A DNA stretch of 15,591 bases. Origin: Akkermansiaceae bacterium (GTDB taxonomy: Bacteria > Verrucomicrobiota > Verrucomicrobiia > Verrucomicrobiales > Akkermansiaceae). The stretch lies in assembly GCA_011524615.1 (NCBI GenBank), contig WTJZ01000047.1, positions 1 to 15,591 on the forward strand. Reading direction: 5' to 3'. The notes beneath the pieces are model-generated. The model saw only the letters and a list, made by a program, of their open reading frames with translations, was not told where the DNA came from and did not search any database. The translations under genes and the position numbers were made by a program. Shown here piece after piece: positions 8,006-15,502 of the stretch; within the stretch, counting starts at the first letter, position 1, and every line of letters starts with the position of its first letter.

Positions 8006-9880
8006 TTATCCTCCTGTACGAGGGCCGCGAGGCTTCTTGTTCTTCGGCTTGGCGTCACGCATGCCTCCGCCTCGTTTAGCAGCTTCCTGAGCTTCCTTCA
8101 TTTTTTGGAGTTCCTCAGCTTGCTTTTGGAGTTTTTCCATGAAGCCACCTTTCTTCGCACCATTACGCTTCTTCACTTGTGGCTCTGGGAGTTTCTTCAT
8201 GAGCCAAGTCTGGAAGATGGTGAATACATTGGAGGTTGTCCAGTACAGAGCCAGAGCAGACGCGAAGTTATAACAGAAGACTACCATCATGACAGGCATC
8301 ACGTTCATGATCATCTTTTGGGTCGGGTCGGTAGGGGCTGGGTTCATGCGCATCTGGATGAACATCGATACGAACATGAGGACTGGCAGGATATTGACCG
8401 GGAGGTCGAGTCCGAAGAGGGGAATAGTGAAGAGGGTATCAGACTGAGAGAGATCCTCAATCCAGAGGAAGCCCTCGTGACGGAACTCAACTGCTGACTT
8501 AAGCATGGTGAATAGACCGAAGAAGATCGGGATCTGACCAAGCATTGGGAGACAGCCACCCATTGGGTTAACGCCATATTCGCTAAAGAGCTTCATCTGC
8601 TCTTGCTGCATGCGCTGAGCGTCGTTGCCGTACTTTTCCTTGAGTTTAGCGATCTCTGGCTGGAGCTTAGCCATACGCTTGGTGCTACGTGAAGAAATGT
8701 TATGGAGTGGCCACATGATACCACGAATAACGATCGTAAGCGCGATGATGGAGAGTCCCCATGCTGCAGCCCCTGCGAAGTTAGAGAAGATCTTGTGGTG
8801 GAGGAAGGTCAGGATGTTGTTGAGTAATCCTGAGATCGGTCTGAAGAAGCCGTAGCCCATGACGAGACCAGCCTTAGAGTCGATCTTCTTGAGTGTTTGG
8901 TAGTGCTTAGGACCAGCGTAGAGTTGGAAGTCGAACTGCTCGCGACCATTGTTGCCTTCGATTAATTCGCTTGGGAGTGAGATCGCTACGGAAACTTCGT
9001 TTTTTACTCCGCCTCCGGCTTCTTCTGCGATGGCTACTTCTTTAGCTCGTGCTGCATAGCGAGCGGTATACTCTTCTTGAGGAGTGAAGAAACAGGTGAA
9101 GAATTGGTTGCACACACCAGCAAATCCAAGTTCTTCTACAGTGTCCTCGATGGTGGATACCTCAGATCCGAAGAAGCTCTTCTTAAACTTAGGGTTAGAC
9201 TTCTTCTTCTTGAAGCCCTTGTTTCCGAGGAAGTAGAATCCTGATTGATCTGGGAGTTCTCCCTTATAGAGTGGAGCCGCACCACCGACGAAGAGGTTGT
9301 AGCTAGAGGCCTCGATCGTGTTCGCCGTAGGGTTCTCAATAGTGAGCTTGTAGTCTAGGCGGTATGCAGCCCCGACAGAGTCGCTAGGTACGAGAGACCA
9401 CTCCTTCTGCGCAATAGCGCCAGTAGTGAGCTTACCAATGAAGGTGAGAGAGGTGTCTGTCTGATTAGTGAGCTTATATCCTGCGTCGAGTACTTTGCCT
9501 GATGCTGTTTCGATCCCACCGATGCTCTTAGTGCCGAAGCGGTTAAGGGCGACAGGGACTTCGAGTTGGTTTACCTCATGTTGTTCTGGGAAGATGGCGC
9601 GTGTGACACCACCGGTAACTGTAGAGAACTGGAATGTTGCAAGATCGGTCTTAAGCTCGACTATTTCTTCTTGGAAGGTGTCGGCAACTTGTGGAGCAGA
9701 GAGTGCTAGTTCTGCTTCTTTGGCGGCTGCTGCGATTTGAGTAGGAGTCTGGACAGACTCTGTAGCTTCTGCTTCCTGTTGAGCGAGCTCCTCCTTATTC
9801 TTGGAGTTATACTGCATCTGGAAGACGAGCATAGCGAGCGCTACAACGAGGCCGATGATGGAGAATTTATCTAATTTCAT
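8006..9880 (-). CDS. yidC: membrane protein insertase YidC (Oxa1 family)
   Basis: Inserts and folds inner-membrane proteins, alone or with SecYEG. From the ATG at 9880 the protein has 624 residues: N-terminal membrane helix (about 6-21), a large periplasmic beta domain (about 75-325), then the conserved Oxa1 core. The core shows the hydrophilic-groove arginine in TIVIRGIMWPL (Arg386), a coiled cytoplasmic loop (KLQPEIAKLKEKYG), and NPMGGCLPMLGQIPIFFGLF. Five core helices end at residue about 560, followed by a Lys/Gly-rich basic tail of the kind thought to contact ribosomes. The frame is open up to 9946, but that extension would lie inside yidD and put 22 unlikely residues ahead of the membrane anchor, so I prefer 9880. 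The gene overlaps yidD by 14 bases. Confidence 0.95.
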   Translation of the reverse strand: MKLDKFSIIGLVVALAMLVFQMQYNSKNKEELAQQEAEATESVQTPTQIAAAAKEAELALSAPQVADTFQEEIVELKTDLATFQFSTVTGGVTRAIFPEQHEVNQLEVPVALNRFGTKSIGGIETASGKVLDAGYKLTNQTDTSLTFIGKLTTGAIAQKEWSLVPSDSVGAAYRLDYKLTIENPTANTIEASSYNLFVGGAAPLYKGELPDQSGFYFLGNKGFKKKKSNPKFKKSFFGSEVSTIEDTVEELGFAGVCNQFFTCFFTPQEEYTARYAARAKEVAIAEEAGGGVKNEVSVAISLPSELIEGNNGREQFDFQLYAGPKHYQTLKKIDSKAGLVMGYGFFRPISGLLNNILTFLHHKIFSNFAGAAAWGLSIIALTIVIRGIMWPLHNISSRSTKRMAKLQPEIAKLKEKYGNDAQRMQQEQMKLFSEYGVNPMGGCLPMLGQIPIFFGLFTMLKSAVEFRHEGFLWIEDLSQSDTLFTIPLFGLDLPVNILPVLMFVSMFIQMRMNPAPTDPTQKMIMNVMPVMMVVFCYNFASALALYWTTSNVFTIFQTWLMKKLPEPQVKKRNGAKKGGFMEKLQKQAEELQKMKEAQEAAKRGGGMRDAKPKNKKPRGPRTGG

Positions 9881-10103
9881 GCGATTCTTTGGTGTGTTTT
9901 TGGCAGCAATTTTTAGAAGGGGGAATGGGGTCATAACCACAACCACCCCATGGATGACAGCGTAAAATGCGTTTTATGCCCAAAAAACTTCCTTTGAGCA
10001 GACCGTGAGTCTCTAGAGCCTGGTAGAAGTAATGTGAACAGGTCGGCTCGAACCGACACATACGCTCTCCTCCAGTGAAGATCTTCAGCGTTGGTGAGAT
10101 CAC
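9867..10103 (-). CDS. yidD: membrane protein insertion efficiency factor YidD
   Basis: A small amphipathic protein acting beside YidC at the inner membrane. Family hallmarks are present: CRFEPTCSHY (16-25), an EALERHG-like segment (ALETHGLLKG), KRILRCHPWGGCGYDPIP (44-61). The coordinates given use the first standard start, a GTG that reads as the V of the conserved VISPTL motif. Conserved family sequence clearly continues upstream in frame (IKTVLQYLIKFYQL, codons 10145 to 10104) before the first in-frame stop at 10164-10166, with no ATG, GTG or TTG there. The true start may be ATT at 10145 or CTG at 10124, giving about 92 or 85 residues. The 3' end overlaps yidC by 14 bases, so the two are probably translationally coupled. 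The usual rpmH-rnpA partners are absent upstream. Confidence 0.88.
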   Translation of the reverse strand: MISPTLKIFTGGERMCRFEPTCSHYFYQALETHGLLKGSFLGIKRILRCHPWGGCGYDPIPPSKNCCQKHTKESHEIR

Positions 10104-10179
10104 GAGTTGATAGAATTTGATCAGGTACTGGAGGACTGTCTTAATAGCTCTACAGAGTGTAGGTTAAGAGGGGGGGAGA

Positions 10180-11442
10180 TTACTGTGTGATTTCCCAGAT
10201 CTCTACGATTCGGTTCTCTTCAGGAGCTCCAAATCTTGATGTTTCTCCGAGGTAGTATGCTTGAGTAAATTGCATGTCGGAGAGTTTAGGTTTGATGTAT
10301 TCAGCGACCTCGGTAGCGCGATTCTTGGAGAGCTTACGGTTACCTGCTGCTGAGCCCTTAGGGTCTGCGTAGCCTACGGCGAGAAAGTATGAATTAGGGG
10401 TGGATTGTGCGAGTACTTCTTGGATCTTTTCCTTATATGATTGGCGGAGGGTCCAGGAGCTCTTGTTGAACTTAACGACGGCCTTGCGCTCGGCATTCAC
10501 GAGTGTACTTAAGCCACTGTAGAGAGTGTCGAGTTGAGTTTGGTCATCCCCTTCATACGCGTCGAGGTTGCTCACGAGGCTTTGGGCTGACGGCATGAGT
10601 TCATTGCTGGTTTCCGCGAAGACATTTTTAGTCTTTTCCTTACGAATGATCATGAGCAACTTATCATTCTTGGTATTTAGAGTATCAATTTCCTGAGTGA
10701 GCTGGAGTTGGTGGGCGACCTTGAGTTGGTCGAGTTTCTCTTGCCATTGCTTTTCTTGTTCTGCGAGTTTCTTGTTGAAGATCTTGCTTGAGTCGCTGTC
10801 ATTCAATGCATTCTCTAGTTCAGAGATCTTTTGGCGGAGCTCATCTAATTGGGATTGAGAACGTCGGGCGAGGACGTCTTTTTCCATGTTGAGAGTTTCG
10901 ATCTTTTTCTTGAATGCTTCTACTTGAGAATCATTGCTGGCTGCGATCTTGGTGAGTGAGGCAAGTTCTTGCTTGAGCTGTGAGATGATATCTCCCTTTT
11001 CCTTGATGAGGTTCTGCATTGCAGAGATGGCGCCTTCTTCGTCTCCTCCACTTGCAGTACCTGTAGCGATAGTGCGGAGCGTAGCATTAAGTCGGTCAAC
11101 GTGTTCTTCTAGGAGCGTCTTCTCAGTTTGTAGAGTGTTGATCGTAGGTTGGGTCTTATCTATCTGAGCTTGGAGAGACTGAATCTTATTCTCTAGTTGC
11201 TTGTATTCCTTGGACTCCTTGATCGGAGGAGCGGTATGAGTGACTGCTACGGAGTCATTATGCGCTCCATGTGATAGTTCGGTAGAAGTGTGTTCCTTAT
11301 GCTTGTAGGGGCTATCAAGGTTAATGATGTTTTCGCCCTTTTTACATTTGGTAAAACAGAGAGAGCAAATGAGTAATCCGACGAGAATGGTGAGGGTGGT
11401 GACGACCTTTTCCGTGGCGTTAAAGCTGTTTGGTTGGCTCAT
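10180..11442 (-). CDS. membrane-anchored coiled-coil protein with OmpA-like peptidoglycan-binding domain
   Basis: 420 residues: a short cytoplasmic N-terminus, one membrane helix (about 13-31), a polar linker (35-75), long predicted coiled coil (about 76-270, rich in Leu/Glu/Lys/Gln with a break near 128-137), a helical spacer, and a C-terminal OmpA/MotB-type domain (about 320-418). The OmpA domain shows VGYADPKGSAAGNRKLSKNRA with Asp360 and Arg375 in the positions that bind diaminopimelate in peptidoglycan, and a closing EENRIVEIWEI. It probably spans the periplasm from inner membrane to cell wall. It lies 77 bases upstream of the GTG of yidD on the same strand, or about 35 bases if YidD starts at 10145, so co-transcription with yidD-yidC is likely. 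A candidate promoter is visible upstream of it. No Shine-Dalgarno sequence. Confidence 0.85.
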   Translation of the reverse strand: MSQPNSFNATEKVVTTLTILVGLLICSLCFTKCKKGENIINLDSPYKHKEHTSTELSHGAHNDSVAVTHTAPPIKESKEYKQLENKIQSLQAQIDKTQPTINTLQTEKTLLEEHVDRLNATLRTIATGTASGGDEEGAISAMQNLIKEKGDIISQLKQELASLTKIAASNDSQVEAFKKKIETLNMEKDVLARRSQSQLDELRQKISELENALNDSDSSKIFNKKLAEQEKQWQEKLDQLKVAHQLQLTQEIDTLNTKNDKLLMIIRKEKTKNVFAETSNELMPSAQSLVSNLDAYEGDDQTQLDTLYSGLSTLVNAERKAVVKFNKSSWTLRQSYKEKIQEVLAQSTPNSYFLAVGYADPKGSAAGNRKLSKNRATEVAEYIKPKLSDMQFTQAYYLGETSRFGAPEENRIVEIWEITQ

Positions 11443-11462
11443 GGGAACTTGAAATTGCGAGT

Positions 11463-11492
11463 TTTATATGAGGATAAACGATCTTGTTGCAA
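11463..11492 (-). promoter_or_regulatory. candidate sigma-70-type promoter for the OmpA-like/yidD/yidC unit
   Basis: On the minus strand, TTGCAA (11487-11492) and TATAAA (11463-11468) are separated by 18 bases, matching consensus at 4 of 6 and 5 of 6 positions. The -10 lies about 20 bases before the ATG. The -35 falls inside a perfect palindrome (11480-11496). Confidence 0.4.
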
Positions 11493-11496
11493 GATC
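11480..11496. repeat. 17-base palindrome overlapping the -35 of the OmpA-like gene promoter
   Basis: GATCTTG (11480-11486), TTG spacer, CAAGATC (11490-11496): a perfect 7-bp inverted repeat. Its place over the putative -35 box suits an operator for a dimeric repressor. It is not followed by a T run, so it is unlikely to be a terminator. Function is inferred from position alone. Confidence 0.4.
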
Positions 11497-11593
11497 ATTT
11501 ACTTTCTATTCTAGACTCGATAAATCGGTTCACAGTCACGGTGAATGTTGGTCATCATTCCGTAATATCTAGCAGGATATGTGTAGAGAACTA

Positions 11594-13789
11594 TTAGCGA
11601 CCGAAGATCTCATCGAACATTCTGTCAAATTCCTGGAAGGGGGAGTCCTCTCCAAAATGGTCCTTGAGGAGTTCGTCTCGTAATCTATCGAACTCATCTA
11701 AGGTTCCTTGCGAGGGACGATTGAGTTGCGGTTGAGGAGAGAGTGTACGTCTTGCTACTTTAGCCTGTGGACGAGTGAGCTGTACTGGGCGAGGAGGAGT
11801 GGACAGGGCCTCCGTAATGACTCCTGCTGGGAGAATGTAGGTCTTATTACGCCCAGCATCTGAGATCGCGACTCCTGCGAAGGCTCCATCTAGCGCGAAG
11901 ACCGGTGATCCGCATTCTTCTGGTTCGACCAGGATATCACTCTGGAGGACGGTACGGAAGGTGTTAGTATTAGAGGAGAGGCTGTTTTGGCCCATTTGGT
12001 CCATGATGTTAATGCGAGCGCTGTCGTTCCCCTTAGCTCCAATGCGAGACTTGGTGGAGAGAGATTCACCGTTCCTAGTGAATTCGACTTCTACTTCGTC
12101 ACCCACCTTGAGGCTCTCGATGACGGTGACGAGAGCGCCAAAGCCCTTGACCCTGATGCCGTTGAACTTAGTGATGAGGTCTCCTTTTCGTAGTCCCATT
12201 TGGTAGGCGGCATTTCCCTTGGCAACGTCAGTGAGTAGAGCTCCTTTCCCTTTTTGAGAGAGGTTCCCGTAGACGCCTAATTGAGGCTTGAGGTCGCGGG
12301 TCTCGACACTGACGACTCCGAGTTTGCTGAGTCCGCTTTGGCTACCATTCTTGGAGATGGCACCGATGAATTCTCCGAGCTTCATCGTCTTGCTCGTAGA
12401 GAGGAGGTCATGCTCTGCGCGTAGTCCAGGAATGGAGAGAACTGCAAGGTCGTGTTCTTCGTAGCCTCCGACTAGTTTGACCGGGAGGGCATCTAAGCCT
12501 GGTCTCCATGCGAGTATCTGAGCGGGTAAGTTTTTGAACGCTGAGAGGGGAGCGAGGGCGGTCTCATCATCGATAATAGTAGCATTGAGAAGCGGACGTC
12601 TGATGTTATTGATGGCGTAGAGCTGGATGTAGGTATTACTGCGTGCTGCTTCTAGTGGTTTCGCCCATTGGAAGACTTCTGCGATCTGTTCCGAGAGTTT
12701 CGCCTTGTCCTGTTCCTTAACGAAGGGGGAGTCCTCGCCCTCGCCGAGTTGGGGGACTTTCATGTAATTGTTATTGAATTCGCTTCGCGCCTGTAAGGTG
12801 AGCGAGGTCTGCAGGAGTTGGCGATTACGCTGTATAATAACCGGTACGGCATTACCCGCCTTTTGTCGCCCGAGGGCGATCTCTACATCGAGCGCGGTCG
12901 AGACCTCTTCATCAGCGAGCTTAACGATGAGGTCACCTTGCTGGAGTCCGGCCTTGTCTGCCGGTCCGTTTGGTGCGACATAACCGATGATGGGGCGAGG
13001 GTCTTGACGACTGAAGAAGGAGCGGCGTCCCTCGATCCATTGGACCCCGAGAATAGGAGTTTCAGGGGTAGCGATTACATTGGGCATGAGCTTGCCCCAG
13101 CGATCACCATTGAGCATACGCTCCATATCGTCCTTAAATCCACTAACCCCAGCGTGGACGTTGAAGCGGGCAAGTCCATTAATCGAGGAGTTAATCGCGA
13201 TGACTTCTCCTGTGAGATTGAAGAGCGGCCCACCAGAGTCTCCACCTATGAGGGGACAGTCTGTGGTGAGGAAACGGCCAGGGTTATGGGCTCGTACGCG
13301 TCCAAACCTGACGGGAGCAGAGCGGGTCTCATCGTGCCCGCGGCCGTGTCCCATCGCGATTACCCATGAGGTGACTTCCGTGGAATCAGAGTCTCCAATG
13401 GGTGAATGGGGCCATTGGCGGTCGATGTCGACCATACGGCAGAGAGCGGCGTCCTTGAAGCGGTTCATACCGAGAACCTCGGCCTCATGCTCAGAGTTAT
13501 CAGACATGATCGCGATGACGCGGGTCTGGTTATCAACGACGTGGGCCGCGGTCAGAATGAGTCCGTCGCTGGTAACGATCACACCACTGCCGGAGCCAAG
13601 ATTATTACCAGCTTGGTCGCGCATAACGATCGCGATGACAGATTCCTCTACTCGGTCTACGGTCTCTACGACGGTAGCCTCTAGGCGAGTGAGATCAGGG
13701 GCAACCTGCACACTCTGAGCGCTCGATAACGTCGGAAGGAGCGGGAGCAGGTAAATGAGCAATGTAGGGAAGAGGGTACGATGAATCAT
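11594..13789 (-). CDS. exported HtrA/DegP-like serine protease with degenerate second protease half
   Basis: 731 residues with a signal peptide (1-24, cleavage after SSA). Residues about 35-225 form a trypsin-like domain with a complete triad: His83 (TAAHVV), Asp113 (DAAL) and Ser185 (GGDSGGP). PDZ 1 follows (about 262-330). Residues about 385-660 look like a second, decayed protease domain split by a PDZ (about 512-575): the His site reads LAPLSAF without His, Asp447 remains (EHDLAVL), and the Ser site reads EECGSPVF with Cys626 aligned to Ser. The Pro-rich linker (664-695) leads to an acidic tail with two EFDRxxDE copies (699-706, 720-727). Expected role is periplasmic protein quality control. 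The gene is divergent from the second ECF sigma operon. No strong Shine-Dalgarno sequence; a TTTACT/TATATT promoter candidate lies upstream. Confidence 0.9.
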   Translation of the reverse strand: MIHRTLFPTLLIYLLPLLPTLSSAQSVQVAPDLTRLEATVVETVDRVEESVIAIVMRDQAGNNLGSGSGVIVTSDGLILTAAHVVDNQTRVIAIMSDNSEHEAEVLGMNRFKDAALCRMVDIDRQWPHSPIGDSDSTEVTSWVIAMGHGRGHDETRSAPVRFGRVRAHNPGRFLTTDCPLIGGDSGGPLFNLTGEVIAINSSINGLARFNVHAGVSGFKDDMERMLNGDRWGKLMPNVIATPETPILGVQWIEGRRSFFSRQDPRPIIGYVAPNGPADKAGLQQGDLIVKLADEEVSTALDVEIALGRQKAGNAVPVIIQRNRQLLQTSLTLQARSEFNNNYMKVPQLGEGEDSPFVKEQDKAKLSEQIAEVFQWAKPLEAARSNTYIQLYAINNIRRPLLNATIIDDETALAPLSAFKNLPAQILAWRPGLDALPVKLVGGYEEHDLAVLSIPGLRAEHDLLSTSKTMKLGEFIGAISKNGSQSGLSKLGVVSVETRDLKPQLGVYGNLSQKGKGALLTDVAKGNAAYQMGLRKGDLITKFNGIRVKGFGALVTVIESLKVGDEVEVEFTRNGESLSTKSRIGAKGNDSARINIMDQMGQNSLSSNTNTFRTVLQSDILVEPEECGSPVFALDGAFAGVAISDAGRNKTYILPAGVITEALSTPPRPVQLTRPQAKVARRTLSPQPQLNRPSQGTLDEFDRLRDELLKDHFGEDSPFQEFDRMFDEIFGR

Positions 13790-13807
13790 TTTTCCAGTAA
13801 GCGACTT

Positions 13808-13835
13808 AATATAGTCAAATTGTCTGTAAAGTAAA
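13808..13835 (-). promoter_or_regulatory. candidate promoter for the HtrA-like gene
   Basis: On the minus strand, TTTACT (13830-13835) and TATATT (13808-13813) with a 16-base spacer; the -10 lies 18 bases before the ATG. Matches are moderate, so this is tentative. Confidence 0.33.
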
Positions 13836-14023
13836 GCTCATGGTCGAGGGAATCAGTAGAAGGGGACGTCATCAGTCTGATTGCATAGTTGGGGGGGAGT
13901 GGTTGGGGGCGATTGTACCGTACTACAGCAGGAGGCATGGTAAGTAAGAGAGTCGGTAGAATATCTTCTTATGGGGAATAAACTTTTCAGTTGAGAGTCA
14001 TATGTATAAATCAATACGATAGG

Positions 14024-14554
14024 ATGAACGAATTTGAAGAATTAGTAGATACTCATTACCAAGCGCTCTACCGCTTTGGTTATTCTCTGAGTAAGAGTCC
14101 CGATCTGGCATCTGATCTCGTGCAGCAGACCTTCTGTATCTGGGCGGAGAAGGGGCATCAGCTCAAGGAGCGTTCAAAGGCTAAGACCTGGCTCTTTACC
14201 ACCTTGTACCGGGAGTACCTCGCCCATGCTCGGAAGAAGAAGCGCTTTGTTGATGATGATACCAGTGAGATGGAGCATGCCTTGCCTGCGGAGGAGTCTA
14301 AGAGTGCTCGTCAGATGGATGCCGACCTAGCGGTAGAGTTGCTAGGTAAGCTAGATGAGGTGTTTAGAGCGCCATTGACCTTATTCTATCTCCAGCAACA
14401 TAGTTACAAGGAGATCGCAGAGATACTCGAGATCCCTATAGGGACAGTCATGTCTCGACTCTCGAGAGGAAAGGCTCTGTTGAAAAAGCTCTTTGAAGCG
14501 GGAGATCAAGGGGGCAATGTTATCTCAATGAGAAAGGAGGTGGCTAATGGATAG
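14024..14554 (+). CDS. ECF-type RNA polymerase sigma factor (anti-sigma-linked)
   Basis: 176 residues with sigma region 2 (about 8-72: FEELVDTHYQALYRFGYSLS, DLASDLVQQTFCIWAEKG, AKTWLFTTLYREYL) and region 4 (about 104-158) with helix-turn-helix YKEIAEILEIPIGTVMSRLSRGKALL. The linker (73-103) is acidic and poorly conserved. I chose ATG 14024 because family members usually start a few residues before the EFEELVDxHYxxLYRFG helix. A TTG at 13991 would add 11 residues (MRVICINQYDR) of no clear homology. It overlaps the downstream anti-sigma-like gene by eight bases, so the two should be made together and the second protein should bind this one. Confidence 0.9.
   Translation: MNEFEELVDTHYQALYRFGYSLSKSPDLASDLVQQTFCIWAEKGHQLKERSKAKTWLFTTLYREYLAHARKKKRFVDDDTSEMEHALPAEESKSARQMDADLAVELLGKLDEVFRAPLTLFYLQQHSYKEIAEILEIPIGTVMSRLSRGKALLKKLFEAGDQGGNVISMRKEVANG
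14535..14541 (+). promoter_or_regulatory. strong Shine-Dalgarno of the anti-sigma-like gene, inside the sigma gene
   Basis: AGGAGGT, embedded in AAAGGAGGTG, is five bases before the ATG at 14547 and lies in the last codons of the sigma gene. It fixes the start of the downstream gene and is the only near-perfect Shine-Dalgarno sequence I found in the window. Confidence 0.8.
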
Positions 14555-15443
14555 GGAGGAAGCGAAGTTTATCTTGTCTAGCTTTCGGCCGGATGGGTCT
14601 GATGCGCACGAGGAGAGCTTTGAGCAGGCTCTCGCATTAGCTCTAGAGGACCAGGAGCTGTCTCAATGGATGGCAGATGAGCGAGCGTTTGATGGGGCCT
14701 TTGCCGCAGAGCTCTCGGAGGTGTCGGTACCAGCGACATTACGAGATGATATCTTGGACAACTTCGACCTAGAGGTCGATAAGCATAATGAAGTGGATAA
14801 GGTTACGATCGGAGCATTAGCGACGATCCAGCCACCAGCTCACCTGAAGCAAGAGATCCTCATCGGGATGGCCGCGAGCCAGGTGCAGAAGGATGAGAGT
14901 AAGATCATTCCGTTTGCAAAGTATGCGTATCCCATCGCCGCGGCAGCAGTCATAGCAGTAGCTCTATTCTTAGGGTCTACATTTTCTAAGAGCGGTCCAG
15001 AGGTCTCTGTAGCTCTTGAGAATCAGCGTCTAGAACTACTCGATATGATTCAAAACCATGAGATGTCACACGATTATGTGAGCGATAGCTTATTACAGAC
15101 GGTGTCATGGGGACAGCGTGAGCATATCCCGATGCCAGAAGCACTCCCGCACTCACTGCAAGGTTGCCTCACGAAAGGGTGTAAGAAGCTCGATATCGAG
15201 GGATATGAAGGGTGTCTGATTTGCTTTGCCACTCCTGAGGCTGGTATGGTGCATCTCGTAGTGATGGATCTGGACGGGCAGACAGAGTCTCTCAATCAAC
15301 TACCACTGGTCGAGGCGGTTAAAGAGCAATGTCAGTTTTGTCAACAAACTAGATGTTCGATCGCTACATGGCAGGATGGCGAAAAAGCCTACCTTCTCTT
15401 CTCTCGCACAGCGCCGGTAGAGACGTTCCAACAAATCTTTTAA
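14547..15443 (+). CDS. membrane-bound anti-sigma-factor-like protein with Cys-rich extracytoplasmic domain
   Basis: 298 residues. The cytoplasmic part (1-125) holds two related segments of anti-sigma type, LSQWMADERAFDGAFAAEL (38-56) then VPATLRDDIL (61-70), and again IQPPAHLKQEIL (94-105). One membrane helix (about 127-144) follows, then an extracytoplasmic domain (150-298) with seven cysteines: 207, 212, 223, 226, 262, 265 and 270. The HxxxCxxC zinc motif of classical ZAS anti-sigma factors is absent from the cytoplasmic part. Its gene starts inside the ECF sigma gene, which is the usual arrangement for a cognate anti-sigma factor. The role is therefore inferred: hold the sigma factor at the membrane and release it on a signal, perhaps one sensed through cysteines or bound metal. 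I do not know a named family for the C-terminal domain. Confidence 0.75.
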   Translation: MDREEAKFILSSFRPDGSDAHEESFEQALALALEDQELSQWMADERAFDGAFAAELSEVSVPATLRDDILDNFDLEVDKHNEVDKVTIGALATIQPPAHLKQEILIGMAASQVQKDESKIIPFAKYAYPIAAAAVIAVALFLGSTFSKSGPEVSVALENQRLELLDMIQNHEMSHDYVSDSLLQTVSWGQREHIPMPEALPHSLQGCLTKGCKKLDIEGYEGCLICFATPEAGMVHLVVMDLDGQTESLNQLPLVEAVKEQCQFCQQTRCSIATWQDGEKAYLLFSRTAPVETFQQIF

Positions 15444-15468
15444 CCTCCGTATTCGCATAGTTAAGTGG

Positions 15469-15502
15469 AGAGCCTAGGGTATCAAAGCCCTAGGCTCTTT
15501 TT
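15469..15502 (+). terminator. intrinsic terminator of the sigma/anti-sigma operon
   Basis: Perfect 11-bp inverted repeat (15469-15479 and 15488-15498) with an 8-base loop, running into five T (15498-15502). It starts 25 bases after the anti-sigma stop codon. Confidence 0.92.

Noticed and set aside
8105..8497. Plus-strand open frame of 130 codons opposite yidC
   Set aside because: Antisense to the conserved YidC core; its His/Glu-rich run is the reverse reading of membrane-helix codons.
9881..9946. 22-codon N-terminal extension of YidC
   Set aside because: It would lie inside yidD and put MVVVMTPFPLLK ahead of the normal MKLDKFSIIG membrane anchor; ATG 9880 fits the family.
12818..13718. Long plus-strand open frames (183 and 212 codons) opposite the HtrA-like gene
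   Set aside because: They are antisense to a gene with complete catalytic motifs, show no recognisable domain and are explained by the G+C-rich codon use of the real gene.
14002..14022. Six-codon leader-like frame (MYKSIR) just before the second sigma gene
   Set aside because: No Shine-Dalgarno sequence, no attenuator-like hairpin and no regulatory codon run; likely chance.
13991..14023. TTG start for the second sigma factor
   Set aside because: Possible, but the added 11 residues have no family support and no Shine-Dalgarno sequence precedes them.
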